NCBI GenBank assembly: GCA_020080175.1
Contig: JAGHQL010000059.1
Coordinates: forward strand, 1-64,000
Length of the DNA: 64,000 nt
From: Glutinoglossum americanum
Taxonomy: Eukaryota > Ascomycota > Geoglossomycetes > Geoglossales > Geoglossaceae
Direction of reading: 5' to 3'
The notes beneath the pieces were generated by a model. That model saw nothing but the letters and a program-made list of their open reading frames with translations, was not told the origin of the DNA and searched no databases. A program made the position numbers and the translations under genes. Shown in pieces: positions 10,386-21,432 of the stretch (its first letter is position 1; every line of letters begins with the position of its first letter).

Positions 10386-12732
10386 CTACACAGCGCCCAT
10401 ATCCTTAAGTGCGCCCGCCAGACGACGGTAATCCCTTAGAAGCTCCAACACCTCACTGATTTTGAGATCTCCTGGATTCTCTAGTTCCATGAATCGCCGA
10501 ATGGGGGGCGATATTTTTGGTATCTCTCTTGGCGGGAGAATCGGTGCAAGTTCTGGGAACGCCTACATCACTTTTTTTAGCGATACGATTTCTCTATGAA
10601 TCGGGGGCAGGATAGCTTACGGTGGTGAGATCAGCAACTCCTCCTAACTCGGCTTCTACCTTAGGCCCTTCTACATTTCCCTGCTCCTTGGCCGTAGCAG
10701 TTTGTGCACTTCTTCCAAAGCGCATAACACCCATACCAGCGAGCCGATTTAAAGGGTTAAAGGTGTTCCCAAGGTTTCGCATTGACTCTACCGCGGCATT
10801 TGGGGATCCTAAAGGTGATGCCGTTCCATGCGTACTGGGCGCACGAGTTGAGGACAGAGAGGGTTCTTTATCCAAAGCAACCGTTTTTCCACCGCCACCG
10901 CTCTTCCCGCTATCAACACTACGATCCCTTGCAGGCTTTTGTGCGCTAATCTTGCCTAAAAGCTTATCATCTACTATTACAGCTGCGACATCCTGTCCCT
11001 CCGCTTGAGGCTGTCGGATAGAGCTCCCAGCACTAGCGGTCTCATCGCCAAGACCCTTCTCATCTGTGGTTTCAGCCGGCGGGGGTGTGCCAACAAGCCT
11101 ACGAGCTTCATCAAGCGTCTTTGGCAGAATGACTTCTCCGGGGTCTCCACCTTCACTGGAGACGCGGACCTCTCGTTCCTTGAGCCGTCCAAAGAGGAAC
11201 TTATAACTACTTTCAAGAGTACTGCCGATAGTCTTGAGGCCTTGATCAGCCGTTGTTATGACCACATCACCCGCGACGCCCAAAGCACTCGTTGGCGGCT
11301 GCAAGAGATGGCTTAATCGGCGCTGGTGAAGCGGAGTTGATGGCCGGGCCTGCGCGGAGGATGGAGGAGTCTTCAAGTGTTCAAGGGAACTGCTAGCCGA
11401 CGTTGCTGCCGCGGTTGTCATCATAGGAGCAACCAAGCCTGGTGATGGTGGATGACCAGGGGCAGGCGGATTCGGCCTTTCATACTTCGGGGTAGGCGGT
11501 AGCTGTATCTCGTCCGGCTTGAGGCTAGCCAGATCAACATTTTCGAGGAATGTGATGGCAGCTTCCAGGTTTGTGAGGCAGTATGCAGCTTCTCCATCGA
11601 CTTTACTGGCAGCTCTGAAGCGTTGGATAAAGTATAGATTGCTGATAACATTGATCCCCTCGGTGGGCGTTGTGATCAATGTATATATGAGCGTAGGCAA
11701 AATCTCGTCGGCAGAAGATGACGAAGGGTGAAAATGAGATAGTGTGTCAACTATGCCCTTGTGCGCGGCCTTCAGATGAAGTAATTTGCCGAGCGGATAC
11801 CTTTCGTTATTCATTTTCATAAGGCCATCCCTAGCACCGGAAAGCCACTCGCGGACATGCTCCTCCCTGCTCGTGCCCTTTTCGTGGTCTAACGGGGGTC
11901 CAAGATCAATGCCTAGTTCCACCAAGCCTACACCTACAACGCCAAGAGCCGCCGTTCTAGAGCGAAGCTTCTCGTCGCGCTCCTCGTCTTGAGTACTCCG
12001 ATGCCTCCAGATTCGGTCATAGACCCCTTCGCACACTCTCCTCTCGACAGCTTCCTCGAGGGCAAGTCGTGTCCGTTCCAATTGTTTCCTTGCCTTGCGT
12101 CGACTTTCAATTTCTGAAGGTGTGAGCATCTGCTGTTCAGCCAGTGATCTTTCAGGCATAGGCTTATCTTTGGCGCCGTTTGAACCTAGTCTGCTGCCGG
12201 CTTTAGTCACGCTTGAGCTTCGAGATGAGACAGATGGAGAGGGTGACGCTCTACGGTGTTGACGGGAAGAAAGAGTGTCAATGTGAGTTGAGATGCGAGA
12301 GCTAGCCTGTATATAGAAGTCCTGGAAGAGCGCCGAAAGCTTGTCCATAGAAGGTGGTGTTGGATGTACCTTTGCGGAGAGAGAGTCAACAAATCTAATG
12401 CTAGTCGTTAGTATCGGGAAACCGGCGATATTCAGGATGGGGTGCCATAAAGAAATGGCCAAGTCAAACACCTACCGGTCCGTCAAGCTCACGAGCTCAA
12501 TTGGAAGCTCCTCGAGCTCCGCTGGCACGGACTCGTTTGCCTGAGTGGGCTCTATCTCCCCCCGTATCCCCTCCTCCGATTCACCTTGTTCGAAGAGATC
12601 TCCATTGCCCGTCACGCCGCTAGCAGGGAGAGGCTCTACTGGCTCTCGGGCGAGAGGATCTGACGCTGAGGTTTCGAGGCGGGAGAATGATTTCGAGACT
12701 TGGGGCGGTCGAGGTGAACGATAGCCTGACAT
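10386..12732 (-). CDS. VPS9-domain protein, probable Rab5-type GEF
   Basis: Exons 12732-12476, 12400-10621 and 10562-10386 give 737 aa; introns are 75 and 58 bp. The N-terminal 120 residues are disordered and rich in Pro, Glu and Ser. A basic Ser-rich stretch (residues about 120-170) leads to a helical segment and then the VPS9 core: LKAAHKGIVD, LIYTLITT, GINVISNLYFIQRF, GEAAYCLTNLEAAITFLENV. VPS9 domains exchange GDP for GTP on Rab5/Ypt51-family GTPases on endosomes. Behind it comes a Pro-rich linker and a conserved-looking C-terminal helix (VLELLRDYRRLAGALKD) encoded by the last small exon. The domain is a confident call. I infer the exact Rab substrate from the family, not from the sequence. 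Confidence 0.85.
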
Positions 12733-13276
12733 TGAAAGGAGTGGAGTTTGGACGCTTCAAGCAATATTGGTAGGTCGAGGAGCACGATAAAGGATAAAAA
12801 AGGTATCACCAATACAATGAAGCCCACAGCGAGCGACAGGAAAGAGATAGTTGGGGCCTTAATACTCTCAGTGCCATTCAAAGAGGAGCATTAGGGGCAA
12901 TAGCGCGGACTGATAGTTGCTGGCTCCTATGGACGATGGAGCGGCACTCCGAGCGCCCTGACAGTGGAAACGACCGTGGATATGTAAACTCAACCAACAC
13001 AGTATGCCACCATAACCATATTCGATTAGAGTGGTATATGCTTGGGTATACTGCTATAAGCATACTATTGTAGAGTGTCTGTTCAATGTGTTAGGGGAAA
13101 TTCGCTACGATGCGTAGCTCTCAGTCCGCCTCAGCGTGCTATTGAGCACGGGCCTTGCCTGGGTGACGCATGCGACTACTACTCACGTGTGGTCAGAGGG
13201 CAATGGAGGATGCCGATCCTCCGTATAAAAGTTCGGCCCTACATAGTATTCCCTTGAAACTTCAATAACCGTGACT
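12733..13276. promoter_or_regulatory. Divergent promoter region VPS9 gene / ATG15
   Basis: 544 bp lie between two start codons that point apart. A CACGTG core is found near 13183 (ctCACGTGtgg). No coding segment is seen. Confidence 0.5.
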
Positions 13277-15416
13277 ATGGCCAGCCATACCCCACGAACG
13301 TGCCGTTCAGCCGGCAGAGTTACCGCTCGGCTCCTACTCTCTTTCCTTGCTCTAACGTCATCGTCTTCCGTCTCCGCTCTATCTTCAGATGTTGTTTTGG
13401 GAGATGACTTGTTACCACAACTTCCTGTCTTCCCACCGGAAGGGGGCCCTTCAAGCGGGCCTGAGGGCGGCCCTGAAGTCCTGGAGGGTAGCCATAAATT
13501 TGTCCGAGTCCCTTGCGTCATCAAAGTATAACTAGAAAAATAAGCTAACAAGTTGAACCGAACAGACTTTAAGGCATATCTATCACCATGGCACATATGA
13601 GAATCCAACCCTTCAAATACGGTTCGATGTTCCTGCAGATAAACCATTACTAGTGGCCTTAGATGATTCTCCGCCAACTCCAGCAACGCTACTCACAGCC
13701 CGCTCCCAACAAATGAGTATTCAACGTCTCGTAGACCGACGTCCTTCGAGCGTCGAACCGCTCCTTGCTGCAGCAAGGCAAAATGGCGTTGCTTCAACAC
13801 TATCCGCATCTGCGTGGGCTATTGATGATATTGCTGGTCCAGACGTCACCGATAAAGATACGGTCTTGACTTTTGCGAGGATGGCTGCCAACGCCTATAT
13901 TATGGAACCGGGTACCGAAACATGGGAGGACGTTGATGGAGGCTTCAACTACTCGGATAGCTTTGGTTGGCTGAGTGATGGACTTCGTGGTCACGTATAT
14001 ACCGATGAGACAAATTCAACGGTTGTCATCGGACTCAAGGGCACATCTGCGGCCGTCTTTGACGGTGCAGAGACCACGACGAACGATAAAATTAACGACA
14101 ATCTATTCTTTAGCTGTTGTTGCGCGCAAGGGGGCCAGATATTTTGGAAGCGAGTCTGCGATTGCTATTCCGAGACGTATACCTGCAATCAAACCTGCCT
14201 TGCCCAGGCCCTGAGGAACGAGAACAGATACTACAGAGCATCGCTAAACTTGTATAGTAACGTTACAAGCCTCTATCCCAATTCGAATGTCTGGCTCGCG
14301 GGCCATTCCCTCGGAGGCTCCATAAGCAGTCTATTAGGACTAACATACGGTTTGCCAGTTATCACATTCCAAGCTCCAGGCCAAGCTCTTGCAGCTTCTC
14401 GCCTTGGTCTTCCCTCTCCACCTGGATTTCACCCTGGAGCACCTCAGACCAGAGCACTCACGGGTGCCTACCACGTAGGTCACACCGCTGACCCTATCTT
14501 TATGGGATCTTGCAATGGCGCTACATCTGTTTGCTCGCTCGGAGGATATGCTATGGAAACGCAATGTCACACTGGTCAGCGCTGCGTTTATGACGTTGTT
14601 CAGGATAAAGGTTGGAGAGTGGGAGTAGGCACTCACAGGATCCGGGCGGTCATTGATGATGTGATCTTGAAGTACGACGACGTTCCAGAGTGCATCCCAG
14701 ATGTGGAATGTGTTGATTGCTACAACTGGCAGTTTTTCGAGAGCAACGGCTCGGATGCTACTACTTCAACGACCACTACAACCTCGACGACGACGACGAC
14801 GCGAACACGGACGACTACGTGCAAGACACCAGGGTGGTGGGGATGTCTCGATGAAACCACCACGACCGAGACAACTACTACAACCACTAGCGAGGCTACA
14901 AGCACGACTACTTGTAAAACACCAGGCTGGTTTGGGGGCTGCAATGATGCCACAACAACGACCGACAGTGTCAGTACCACTAGACAAGCACCGGTCAAAA
15001 CCACGGCACCGACATCGCTTCAGAATAGTTCCACGACCTGCAAGCATCCTGGGTGGTTCGGCAGATGTAATGACACACCCTCGACTACTAGCTCAGCTCC
15101 AACATCTCATATGACCCGTACGTGCCAGAGTCCTGGGATCATTTGGGGTTGCAAGGACAAATCGACTACCACAGGCCACCATCATACTACTCCTAGCCCT
15201 TCAATCTCAACGACAAGACCAGTAACCCACAAGCACAAGTGCACATCCAAGGCGTGGTTTGGGCTCATTTGCATGGATCCTTCACATACCGACCAGGCCA
15301 AGCCAACGGAAACCGATCCGAGTAAGCAAAACGGGAGATGTGTGCGAAGGAGCTGGTTTGGTCAGTGTATACAATGGGGTGGCGACGACAGTGAAGCATG
15401 GAGGCAGGAGATATAG
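13277..15416 (+). CDS. ATG15: Autophagy-related lipase Atg15
   Basis: Vacuolar phospholipase that breaks down autophagic and multivesicular-body membranes. Exons 13277-13525 and 13566-15416 (40-bp intron, GTATAA...CAG with GCTAAC branch site) give 699 aa. A signal-anchor lies at about residues 17-35 ([17 protein letters not shown]). The RHIYHHG segment follows the intron, then the Cys-rich block CCCAQGG...[10 protein letters not shown] and the lipase nucleophile elbow GHSLGG, with Ser at about 331. The tail beyond residue 490 is unusual: Thr-rich linkers separate six short cysteine modules of the form C-x2-PGW-[FW]-G-x-C or its variants ([60 protein letters not shown]). Atg15 proteins of moulds often carry one or a few such modules; six is many. 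The first upstream in-frame codon GTG was not used as start. Confidence 0.95.
14758..15390 (+). repeat. Six tandem Cys modules with Thr-rich linkers inside ATG15
   Basis: Protein-level repeat: modules start near 14819, 14914, 15040, 15121, 15239 and 15339, each with two Cys around an aromatic-Gly core. Earlier modules keep PGWFG, later ones degrade to SKAWFG and RRSWFG. The linkers are runs of Thr and Ser, likely O-glycosylated. Confidence 0.8.
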
Positions 15417-15915
15417 ATCAGACCTTTCCATTTTTTCTCTTCATGTTATTGCCATCTTGGTGTTTGGGGGATCGTTGTTATTTCAGCATATACATTATTT
15501 TATACAAAGAACCGGAGATTATATCCCGTCTAACGGCGTTGAGACGCGGAGGCCGCCAACACACCGATGGGGCCAATGGGGAGCACTTCTGGAAAGCTTA
15601 GTGTAGTCACCTTTTGAGGCATCGGCAATCTGCGGTATCGAATCGATGGAAAGAATCGAGCATTTTTGGCTTTGGAGGGGATATTTACAGACTGATGAGC
15701 GTATATGGAATGATTAAATCGTAAGGGGTTTGATGTCCCTACGACCAAGCCCGCATCTAATTAAATGTGCAATGAATATCATTGGTGAGTTGGACGCGGA
15801 GTTTATCGAAGATCACGTGCTGATACACTCCTGGTGAAGCGAAATCCCACAAAGTCCAACGAGTTCGAGCCTCACTACTGAAACAATTCGCCAACCTCAT
15901 TCTACGACAGGCAAA
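15417..15915. promoter_or_regulatory. Intergenic region and eIF3L promoter
   Basis: 499 bp between convergent-order genes on the same strand. A CACGTG core lies at 15814-15819, about 100 bp upstream of the eIF3L start. No gene is seen. Confidence 0.45.
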
Positions 15916-17526
15916 ATGAGTCTCGCGCAGCGACTACCCTATCAGAATGGCAATGCTCCAGCTCGTCGTATGGAGGATGCTTCGGATGATGAAGAGGAAG
16001 CATTGGTGAATAATTATAAGGAGCAAGTCCGATTCGACGATGAGCTGAGTGAGGTAGAATTGCCGATGCCGGTGGGCCAGGCACAGCTCGGAGAGGATAT
16101 TCAGTCGAGGATAACGGCTGCTGCTACACCACTGGAATACCAAGCGACGCTAGAGACGAGGTTTGCGAGCTACGACAATTACTGCAGTCTCTTTCACTTT
16201 ATTCTCAATTCTGATGGACCAGTTGATTTAGACGTACCTTCGGTAAGAGCAGGCTTTGGTCACGGAATAGAGCGAACACTGACTGGCTGTTGCAGTACTA
16301 CTGGGCGTGGGATGTCATCGATGAGTTCATATACCAGTTCAACAGTTTCTGTAGCCATCGAAATCGTGTCGCCCGGAAAGGGGACAACGCGGAAGAGATT
16401 CAAATCCTTCGGGACAACCCTAACACTTGGGGCTGCTACAGCGTGCTCAATGTTCTCTATTCCCTCATCCAACGCTCTCAGATGAACGAACAGCTTGCAG
16501 CCATCAAGCGTGGGGAAGACCCCGCTGCTGTTGCCGGCGATTACGGCTCCCGTCCTCTCTACCGCATGTTGGGGTACTTTTCGATCATAGGACTTCTCCG
16601 CGTGCACTGTCTCCTAGGAGACTTCAGCTTGGCTCTCAAGACTCTTGACGACATCGAGCTGAACAAGAAGGCCATGTTTGCCCGTGTAATGGCCGCACAC
16701 TTCACCACCTATTACTATGTGGGCTTCTCATACATGATGATGCGTCGCTACGCAGACGCTATCCGGATGTTCTCACATATCCTCATCTACGTCTCGCGAA
16801 CCAAGAACTTCCAGAAGAATGCCCAGTATGATTCTATCACCAAGAAGAACGACCAGATGTACGCCCTTATTGCAATCTGCGTCGCTCTCTGCCCCACCCG
16901 TCTCGACGATACTATCCATGCAGCGCTCCGCGAAAAGCACGGCGACCAGTTTGCTCGCATGCAGCGTGGAGGCCCAGAATCCTTGCCTATATTTGAAGAG
17001 CTCTTCCGGAATTCCTGCCCAAAGTTCATCTCACCGACACCCCCAGATTTTGACAACCCAGAGATCAATGTAGACCCGATCGAACACCACCTCACGATCT
17101 TCATGGAAGACGTCAGGAACAACATGTGGTCTTCGACACTTAAGAGCTACCTAAAGCTTTACACGACCATGGACTTGCGGAAACTCGCTGGGTTTCTAGA
17201 ATGTGAGCCGGAGAAGCTAAGGACATGGCTACTGGTCAACAAGCAACGGAGTCGTCAGGTCAGGTGGAGTGAGAATGGGCTGCTAGATGGGGATATCGTT
17301 AGCACAAGCGACCTAGATTTCGCTTTACAGAGGGTTAGTTAGATTCAAACTCCACCCCTCCCGGGCTCAGATTAATTCTCCTAATTTTCCCATGGCCGTC
17401 GACCTCTACGGCAAAGTTTAGAGATGCTAACGTATACTCTTCCAGGATCTAATCCACATTTCAGAAGCCAAGGTCGGACGAAGACTCGTTGACTGGTATC
17501 TAAGAAACCTCGCAAGAACGTACTAG
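15916..17526 (+). CDS. Translation initiation factor eIF3 subunit L
   Basis: Non-core subunit of eIF3, which docks the 43S pre-initiation complex on mRNA. Exons 15916-16242, 16296-17333 and 17446-17526 give 481 aa, the usual family length; introns 53 and 112 bp. An acidic segment (DASDDEEEA, residues 20-30) precedes the body. Conserved eIF3L blocks are visible: YYWAWDVIDEFIYQFNSF right after intron 1, NTWGCYSVLNVLYSLIQRS, MLGYFSIIGLLRVHCLLGD, YVGFSYMMMRRYADAIR, and the C-terminal PCI-like part ending in DLIHISEAKVGRRLVDWY. The start ATG is the first in frame and sits in a good context (CAAAATGAG). Confidence 0.95.
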
Positions 17527-18567
17527 ATAGACAAAGAAAACATCTTAGAGTAGTCCTCCTTTTTTACCTCCCCATCCCCCCCTCTTTTCCTTTCTCCGTT
17601 CTAGCTACCGGTGTTCGGGCTCGCTTGAAAAACGAAGCGGGGTGGGGTTCCATGCATGCCTGTACCGTAATCCTTTATAAAGGAGCGTTTTTGAAAACAA
17701 AAAGGCTCTTCAATCAAAGAACGACTTCCCCCCCTCGGGCAAAACCTCGGGGAAGTGAAAAAAAAAAGAGCCCTGGCTATTTCCTGGGTTTGGTAGACCG
17801 AGATCTCTAGTTCTGTCTCGATCCAAGAGACGACGGGGCAGAAAAACCGCTTCAGCGAGCGTCGTGCATGTGCATGGTTACGAGCTCGCTACTTTTTGCC
17901 CCTGAACATTTCCCCCTCCTCTCGTAGGGTAAAGCTTACAAATACCCACAGAAAAAAGCGGTGTGAATTTTTATTTTATTTTATTCTATCTTTTAAAAAA
18001 CAGATTTTGATACTTCTCCAGCAGGTGGGAGGGGGGGGGGACTCCTTGATGACGATGACCAAGCACGAACGCGGGCTGGTCGAAACTGGAAAAATAAACA
18101 AACATGTTCTAGGCTTTTTTTTTTTTGCGTATCGGGGGACCCAATATGCGGTATGTATAACATTCGGTGTGCCGCCTCGACGCGGTGCTGGGGTTGTATG
18201 TGCTGCATGAGAGGTCGATATGCGATACTCAGGCCTCGACTTCAATTGTACAAGAGAAAGAAGGGGGGGGGGGGTGCGTTGGGTTATATGAAAAAACGAT
18301 TGGTGCTTGTCGCGGCGATCCCGGTCAAAGGATTCTCCAACTGTGCCTCCCATCCGCCTACTGCATGTATCGGCCTCTACATCCTACCGGAACCAAAAAA
18401 AGCCACCGGGTATAATCTTTCCCTCTAACCCGCCCCATCTCCCATCTCCCCGCTGCTCTCCTCCTCCACCCCACCAGAACCCCAAAAAACACCATCGAGT
18501 CTAATCTCTCGCCTTTTTCCTGCCCCCATCTCCCATCTCTGACGACTTGCGCTCCGATCCTTAGGCT
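17527..18567. other. 1-kb gene-free stretch with homopolymer tracts
   Basis: Downstream of eIF3L. It contains A, T and G runs (for example G10 near 18032, T10 near 18117 and G12 near 18264) and pyrimidine-rich DNA before the small gene at 18568. No coding segment is seen. Confidence 0.45.
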
Positions 18568-18892
18568 ATGTACCATCCCCAAGGCAGAGGCCGTGGAGGG
18601 TATGGATATGGAAGAGGGGGACAGAGGGGAGGATACGGCGGGGGATACAACCGGGGATACGGCGGAAGGGGCTACGCCATGCCCGCGCGCCCTAACCCCG
18701 CCTACTACTACGGACCTCCGCACCGCGGCGCTCAAGCTCCGTACAGACCAGAACCCCAGCCCCAGTACTACCGCCAACAGCCCCAGCGGTTAGTCCATCG
18801 CCCTTGTCTAGCCGGCCGATATTCCACCGAGACCGTGCTAACCAATACATAGTCCCTATGCTGAAGAAGACGACTGTTGTTATTGCTGCTGA
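18568..18892 (+). CDS. Small Gly/Arg/Tyr-rich protein with a CCYCC tail (CYSTM-like)
   Basis: Exons 18568-18788 and 18853-18892, joined by a 64-bp intron (GTTAGT...TAG), give 86 aa. The N-terminal half consists of RGG/YGG-type repeats (RGRGGYGYGRGG...), followed by a Pro/Tyr/Gln-rich middle and the end PYAEEDDCCYCC. Small fungal proteins with a low-complexity body and a terminal cysteine cluster resemble the CYSTM class of stress-linked membrane-associated peptides, in which the Cys-rich end inserts into or is lipidated onto membranes. A hydrophobic segment is absent, so palmitoylation or metal binding by the tail is as likely as insertion. The spliced tail only exists if the second exon is used. 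Function is inferred from composition alone. Confidence 0.65.
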
Positions 18893-19159
18893 TACCGCAT
18901 CCTCACTCCCACCAACACTAGGGCATGTATGAAAGCTCGACGGATTTTTGGTGGGAGCTGCAGGGTAGTTGGTTGAACTAACACCATAGCGGGCACAGAG
19001 GTGATTTCAAACAGACTTGTAGGTTTATTTTTAATGTGAAATAGTCGGGGGAACTCATCCCAAGGAAAATCATCATATGTTCCGTAGAATCTCCGCGCGG
19101 GAGTCTGCGCATATGCTACTAGATCTACAGGCTCCTCTTTCTATGATGAACCGTTAGTG
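18893..19159. other. Start of the accessory island, no gene seen
   Basis: No coding or structural feature supported. Confidence 0.35.
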
Positions 19160-19531
19160 CTAAGTAACAGCGCTTAAGAGGTTGTTCATATACCAATGTT
19201 CATATACCAATCTTGACGTCACCAGCAAGGGAAAGGAGTGTTTTGGAACAAGTGATATGACAATGTACCGAACCTTGCGATATGAGGAAGCAAATGCCTT
19301 TGGGGAGCTGCCATTCTCAGTCCACAACCGATCACTTCTTGCTGGATGTGGCCGACTGACTTGAAGGATGATAGTTGCCAACTGACGTTCATCCGGAGAG
19401 GTAACAGCTTCGTCAAGTGAGATTGCTATATATTCAGAAACAACATAGAATACGTCTTCAAAATGCAAATGCCTCATTAGTGTGATATAAGTTCCCGTGG
19501 CGGGTTTGGCGAAGCATGTAAAGCTTCTCAT
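19160..19531 (-). pseudogene. Fragment of a fungal protein-kinase-like gene
   Basis: The reading frame contains ITLMRHLHFEDVFYVVSEY followed by IAISLDEAVTSPDERQLATI. This matches the hinge and alphaD/alphaE part of a fungal-expanded kinase-like family (pattern: [FV]-Y-x-V-x-E-Y-x-x-I-S-L-x-E, then x-E-x-Q-L-A-x-I). The catalytic loop that should follow is not recognisable in any frame, so this is a truncated relic of a host gene. A coding-like frame upstream on the same strand (19962-19740, starting MALVPNKHRHQP after an internal ATG) may be its 5' part. Alternative: a chance open frame, but the motif spacing argues against it. Confidence 0.5.
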
Positions 19532-20666
19532 GGGGAGGTGAAGCTTTTCGGGACCATGTCCTAAAGAGGGGTCAGGCTTTACTTGTTTCTTGAGTCACTA
19601 TAACAGGACCTCCTAGCTCCACGGGGCGGCGACGCATGTAGAATCCCCATGGCGATCCCCCTCGTATGGGAACCTGTGGTGCCTCGTCCCTAGACAACTG
19701 GAGAGTTCGCACTAACCTTTAGAGGGAGACGAGGGGGAAGCGTCCCAGTACCCTCTTTTCTAGAATGGAGACGCTTTCTGTTTGGGTGAGTCACAGACAG
19801 TTCGGGTGGAGGATCTATCGTCTCGCCTTCGAAAGGCTCCAGAATTATCCCTAATTGTTGCTCGTATCCGTCACTGCCGGGAAAGGCGGGCTGATGCCGA
19901 TGTTTATTAGGCACTAAAGCCATGGTTAGTGATACAGAAGAACGAGGAAGTTTGAGCAACAAATGAAAGCAATTGGAAAACTTTAATGCTTCGTGACCCG
20001 TAGTAATTAAAGAAAGCTGGAGCCAAAAGACAGCACCCCCCGAAAATGGGTAGATGGTCTCAAAATGGATTGTTGCTATTTTAGGTACTAGGAAACTGGT
20101 GCGAGCCAGGGGGGTAGGATGATAGATTTAGATGCGCGGAGGTGTCGCCTATGAAGCTAGCCCCTGCATACGCCGTGACGGAAATACACGTACACAATGG
20201 AATGTCCGCCGTCCGGAACCACATCTATCTAGGCGTACTCTGTACCGTTCGAACAAGAAACTGCGGGAAATGGAAGACCCGAGAGAAACGAAGCGGGTAC
20301 TATTGCAGGCTATGGCGATTCTCGTAGAATGGCGAGGGGCCCGGTATGTATGACGCCACGAGGGCACGGACACGTAAGCACACGAGTGTATATAGAATCA
20401 ATCCAATTGTAACGACTAGCCAGCTAGAAGAGAATTCCTACGAGCGCAGGTGCTGCCAGGCACCTCGCGCGTTGGTGGGTTCGCCCTCCGAACCACAAAA
20501 TAGGGGTCAGTGGTAATTCACGTGATTTACCCCTTTTCCGATCGGGGAGATCGTCAACAAAGTTTTCATGTGGCGGCACCGCACCACATCCACAACAGGT
20601 ACTTTAACGGGAAACATTCCGTTTCGCGCTCTACCACGAGCTCCCTAGTGAATGATTGAGAAATTA
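19532..20666. other. Accessory island, no gene seen
   Basis: Apart from a possible 5' piece of the kinase-like relic (19740-19962), nothing coding is supported. A quasi-palindrome lies at 20512-20531. Confidence 0.35.
20512..20531. repeat. Imperfect palindrome centred on TCACGTGA
   Basis: GGTAA and TTACC arms flank a perfect 8-bp core TCACGTGA (20518-20525), with one T-T mismatch on the axis flank. Such a site could bind a bHLH factor or be the trace of a small mobile element end. Confidence 0.5.
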
Positions 20667-20740
20667 GTTGCAGCAACTTGAAATAGAAGATACTAGTGTC
20701 AAAAATATCGGAAATATGAGAAACAAAGTTCATAACTATG
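20667..20740 (+). repeat. Diverged repeat, copy A (AT-shifted)
   Basis: Aligns without gaps over 74 bp to 24113-24186. I count about 20 differences, all transitions; in about 17 of them this copy has A or T. The translated plus strand keeps similarity (QLEIE...RN.VH), so the ancestor was a coding gene. Past 20740 this copy continues with a coding-like frame (YFDVKDSRGLDSS, DLPVYLEEYCNSGGA) up to about 20980 that I do not recognise. Confidence 0.75.
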
Positions 20741-21205
20741 TAAGAACCCTTGATGCTAAAGTTACACAAAGATACTTTGATGTTAAGGACTCTAGGGGGC
20801 TCGATAGTAGTGCAATATTACAATGAATTTTTGGGACACACAGCAAACCATGCGACCTTCCTGTATATCTGGAGGAATACTGCAATTCGGGTGGAGCTGT
20901 GTCAGGGGGCCGGAGGGCGGCCGCAGGCGTCGGCCGGCTAGGAGGACAATGGGGAGGTGCCGAAGGCACTGGCGACGTCATAGGTAGCTACTGAGAATCG
21001 GCCGCTAGGCAGCTGGGATGGATTCTGGTTGGCACACTCAGAGAAGTACAATGATGACTTTGACTGATGGGTTGCCGAGCTTGGGCTCATCAGTCTACAT
21101 ATGCTGCCGATGTTGCCCCTAGCAACAACGTCGTTGAGTCGTTGAGGCCGTCACAGCCTTCAGCCTCCACAGCCGCCTATCGGCTGTTGCCAAGGGTTTA
21201 ACTCT

Positions 21206-21232
21206 ACCGGCAGTCCGATCAGGACTGCCGGT
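21206..21232. repeat. Perfect 11-bp inverted repeat, 5-nt loop
   Basis: ACCGGCAGTCC (21206-21216) and GGACTGCCGGT (21222-21232) are exact reverse complements around GATCA. It lies in non-coding DNA about 200 bp from the pseudogene's 3' end. Confidence 0.8.
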
Positions 21233-21432
21233 CGGTCACCCTGTGGCACCTTATACATACTGTTGAAATTAGTATGCATAGAAGCTTTATAGAATGCAGG
21301 TAAAGACAAGTATTGAGCGAGAGGGCAGTCTAAGCTATAAAAATAGGTAGCAGACAAACGAAAGTGATAATAATTGTATGCTAATAACTGGTAATCAGTG
21401 TATAAGCTGCTGAATCGGAAACACATGATATA

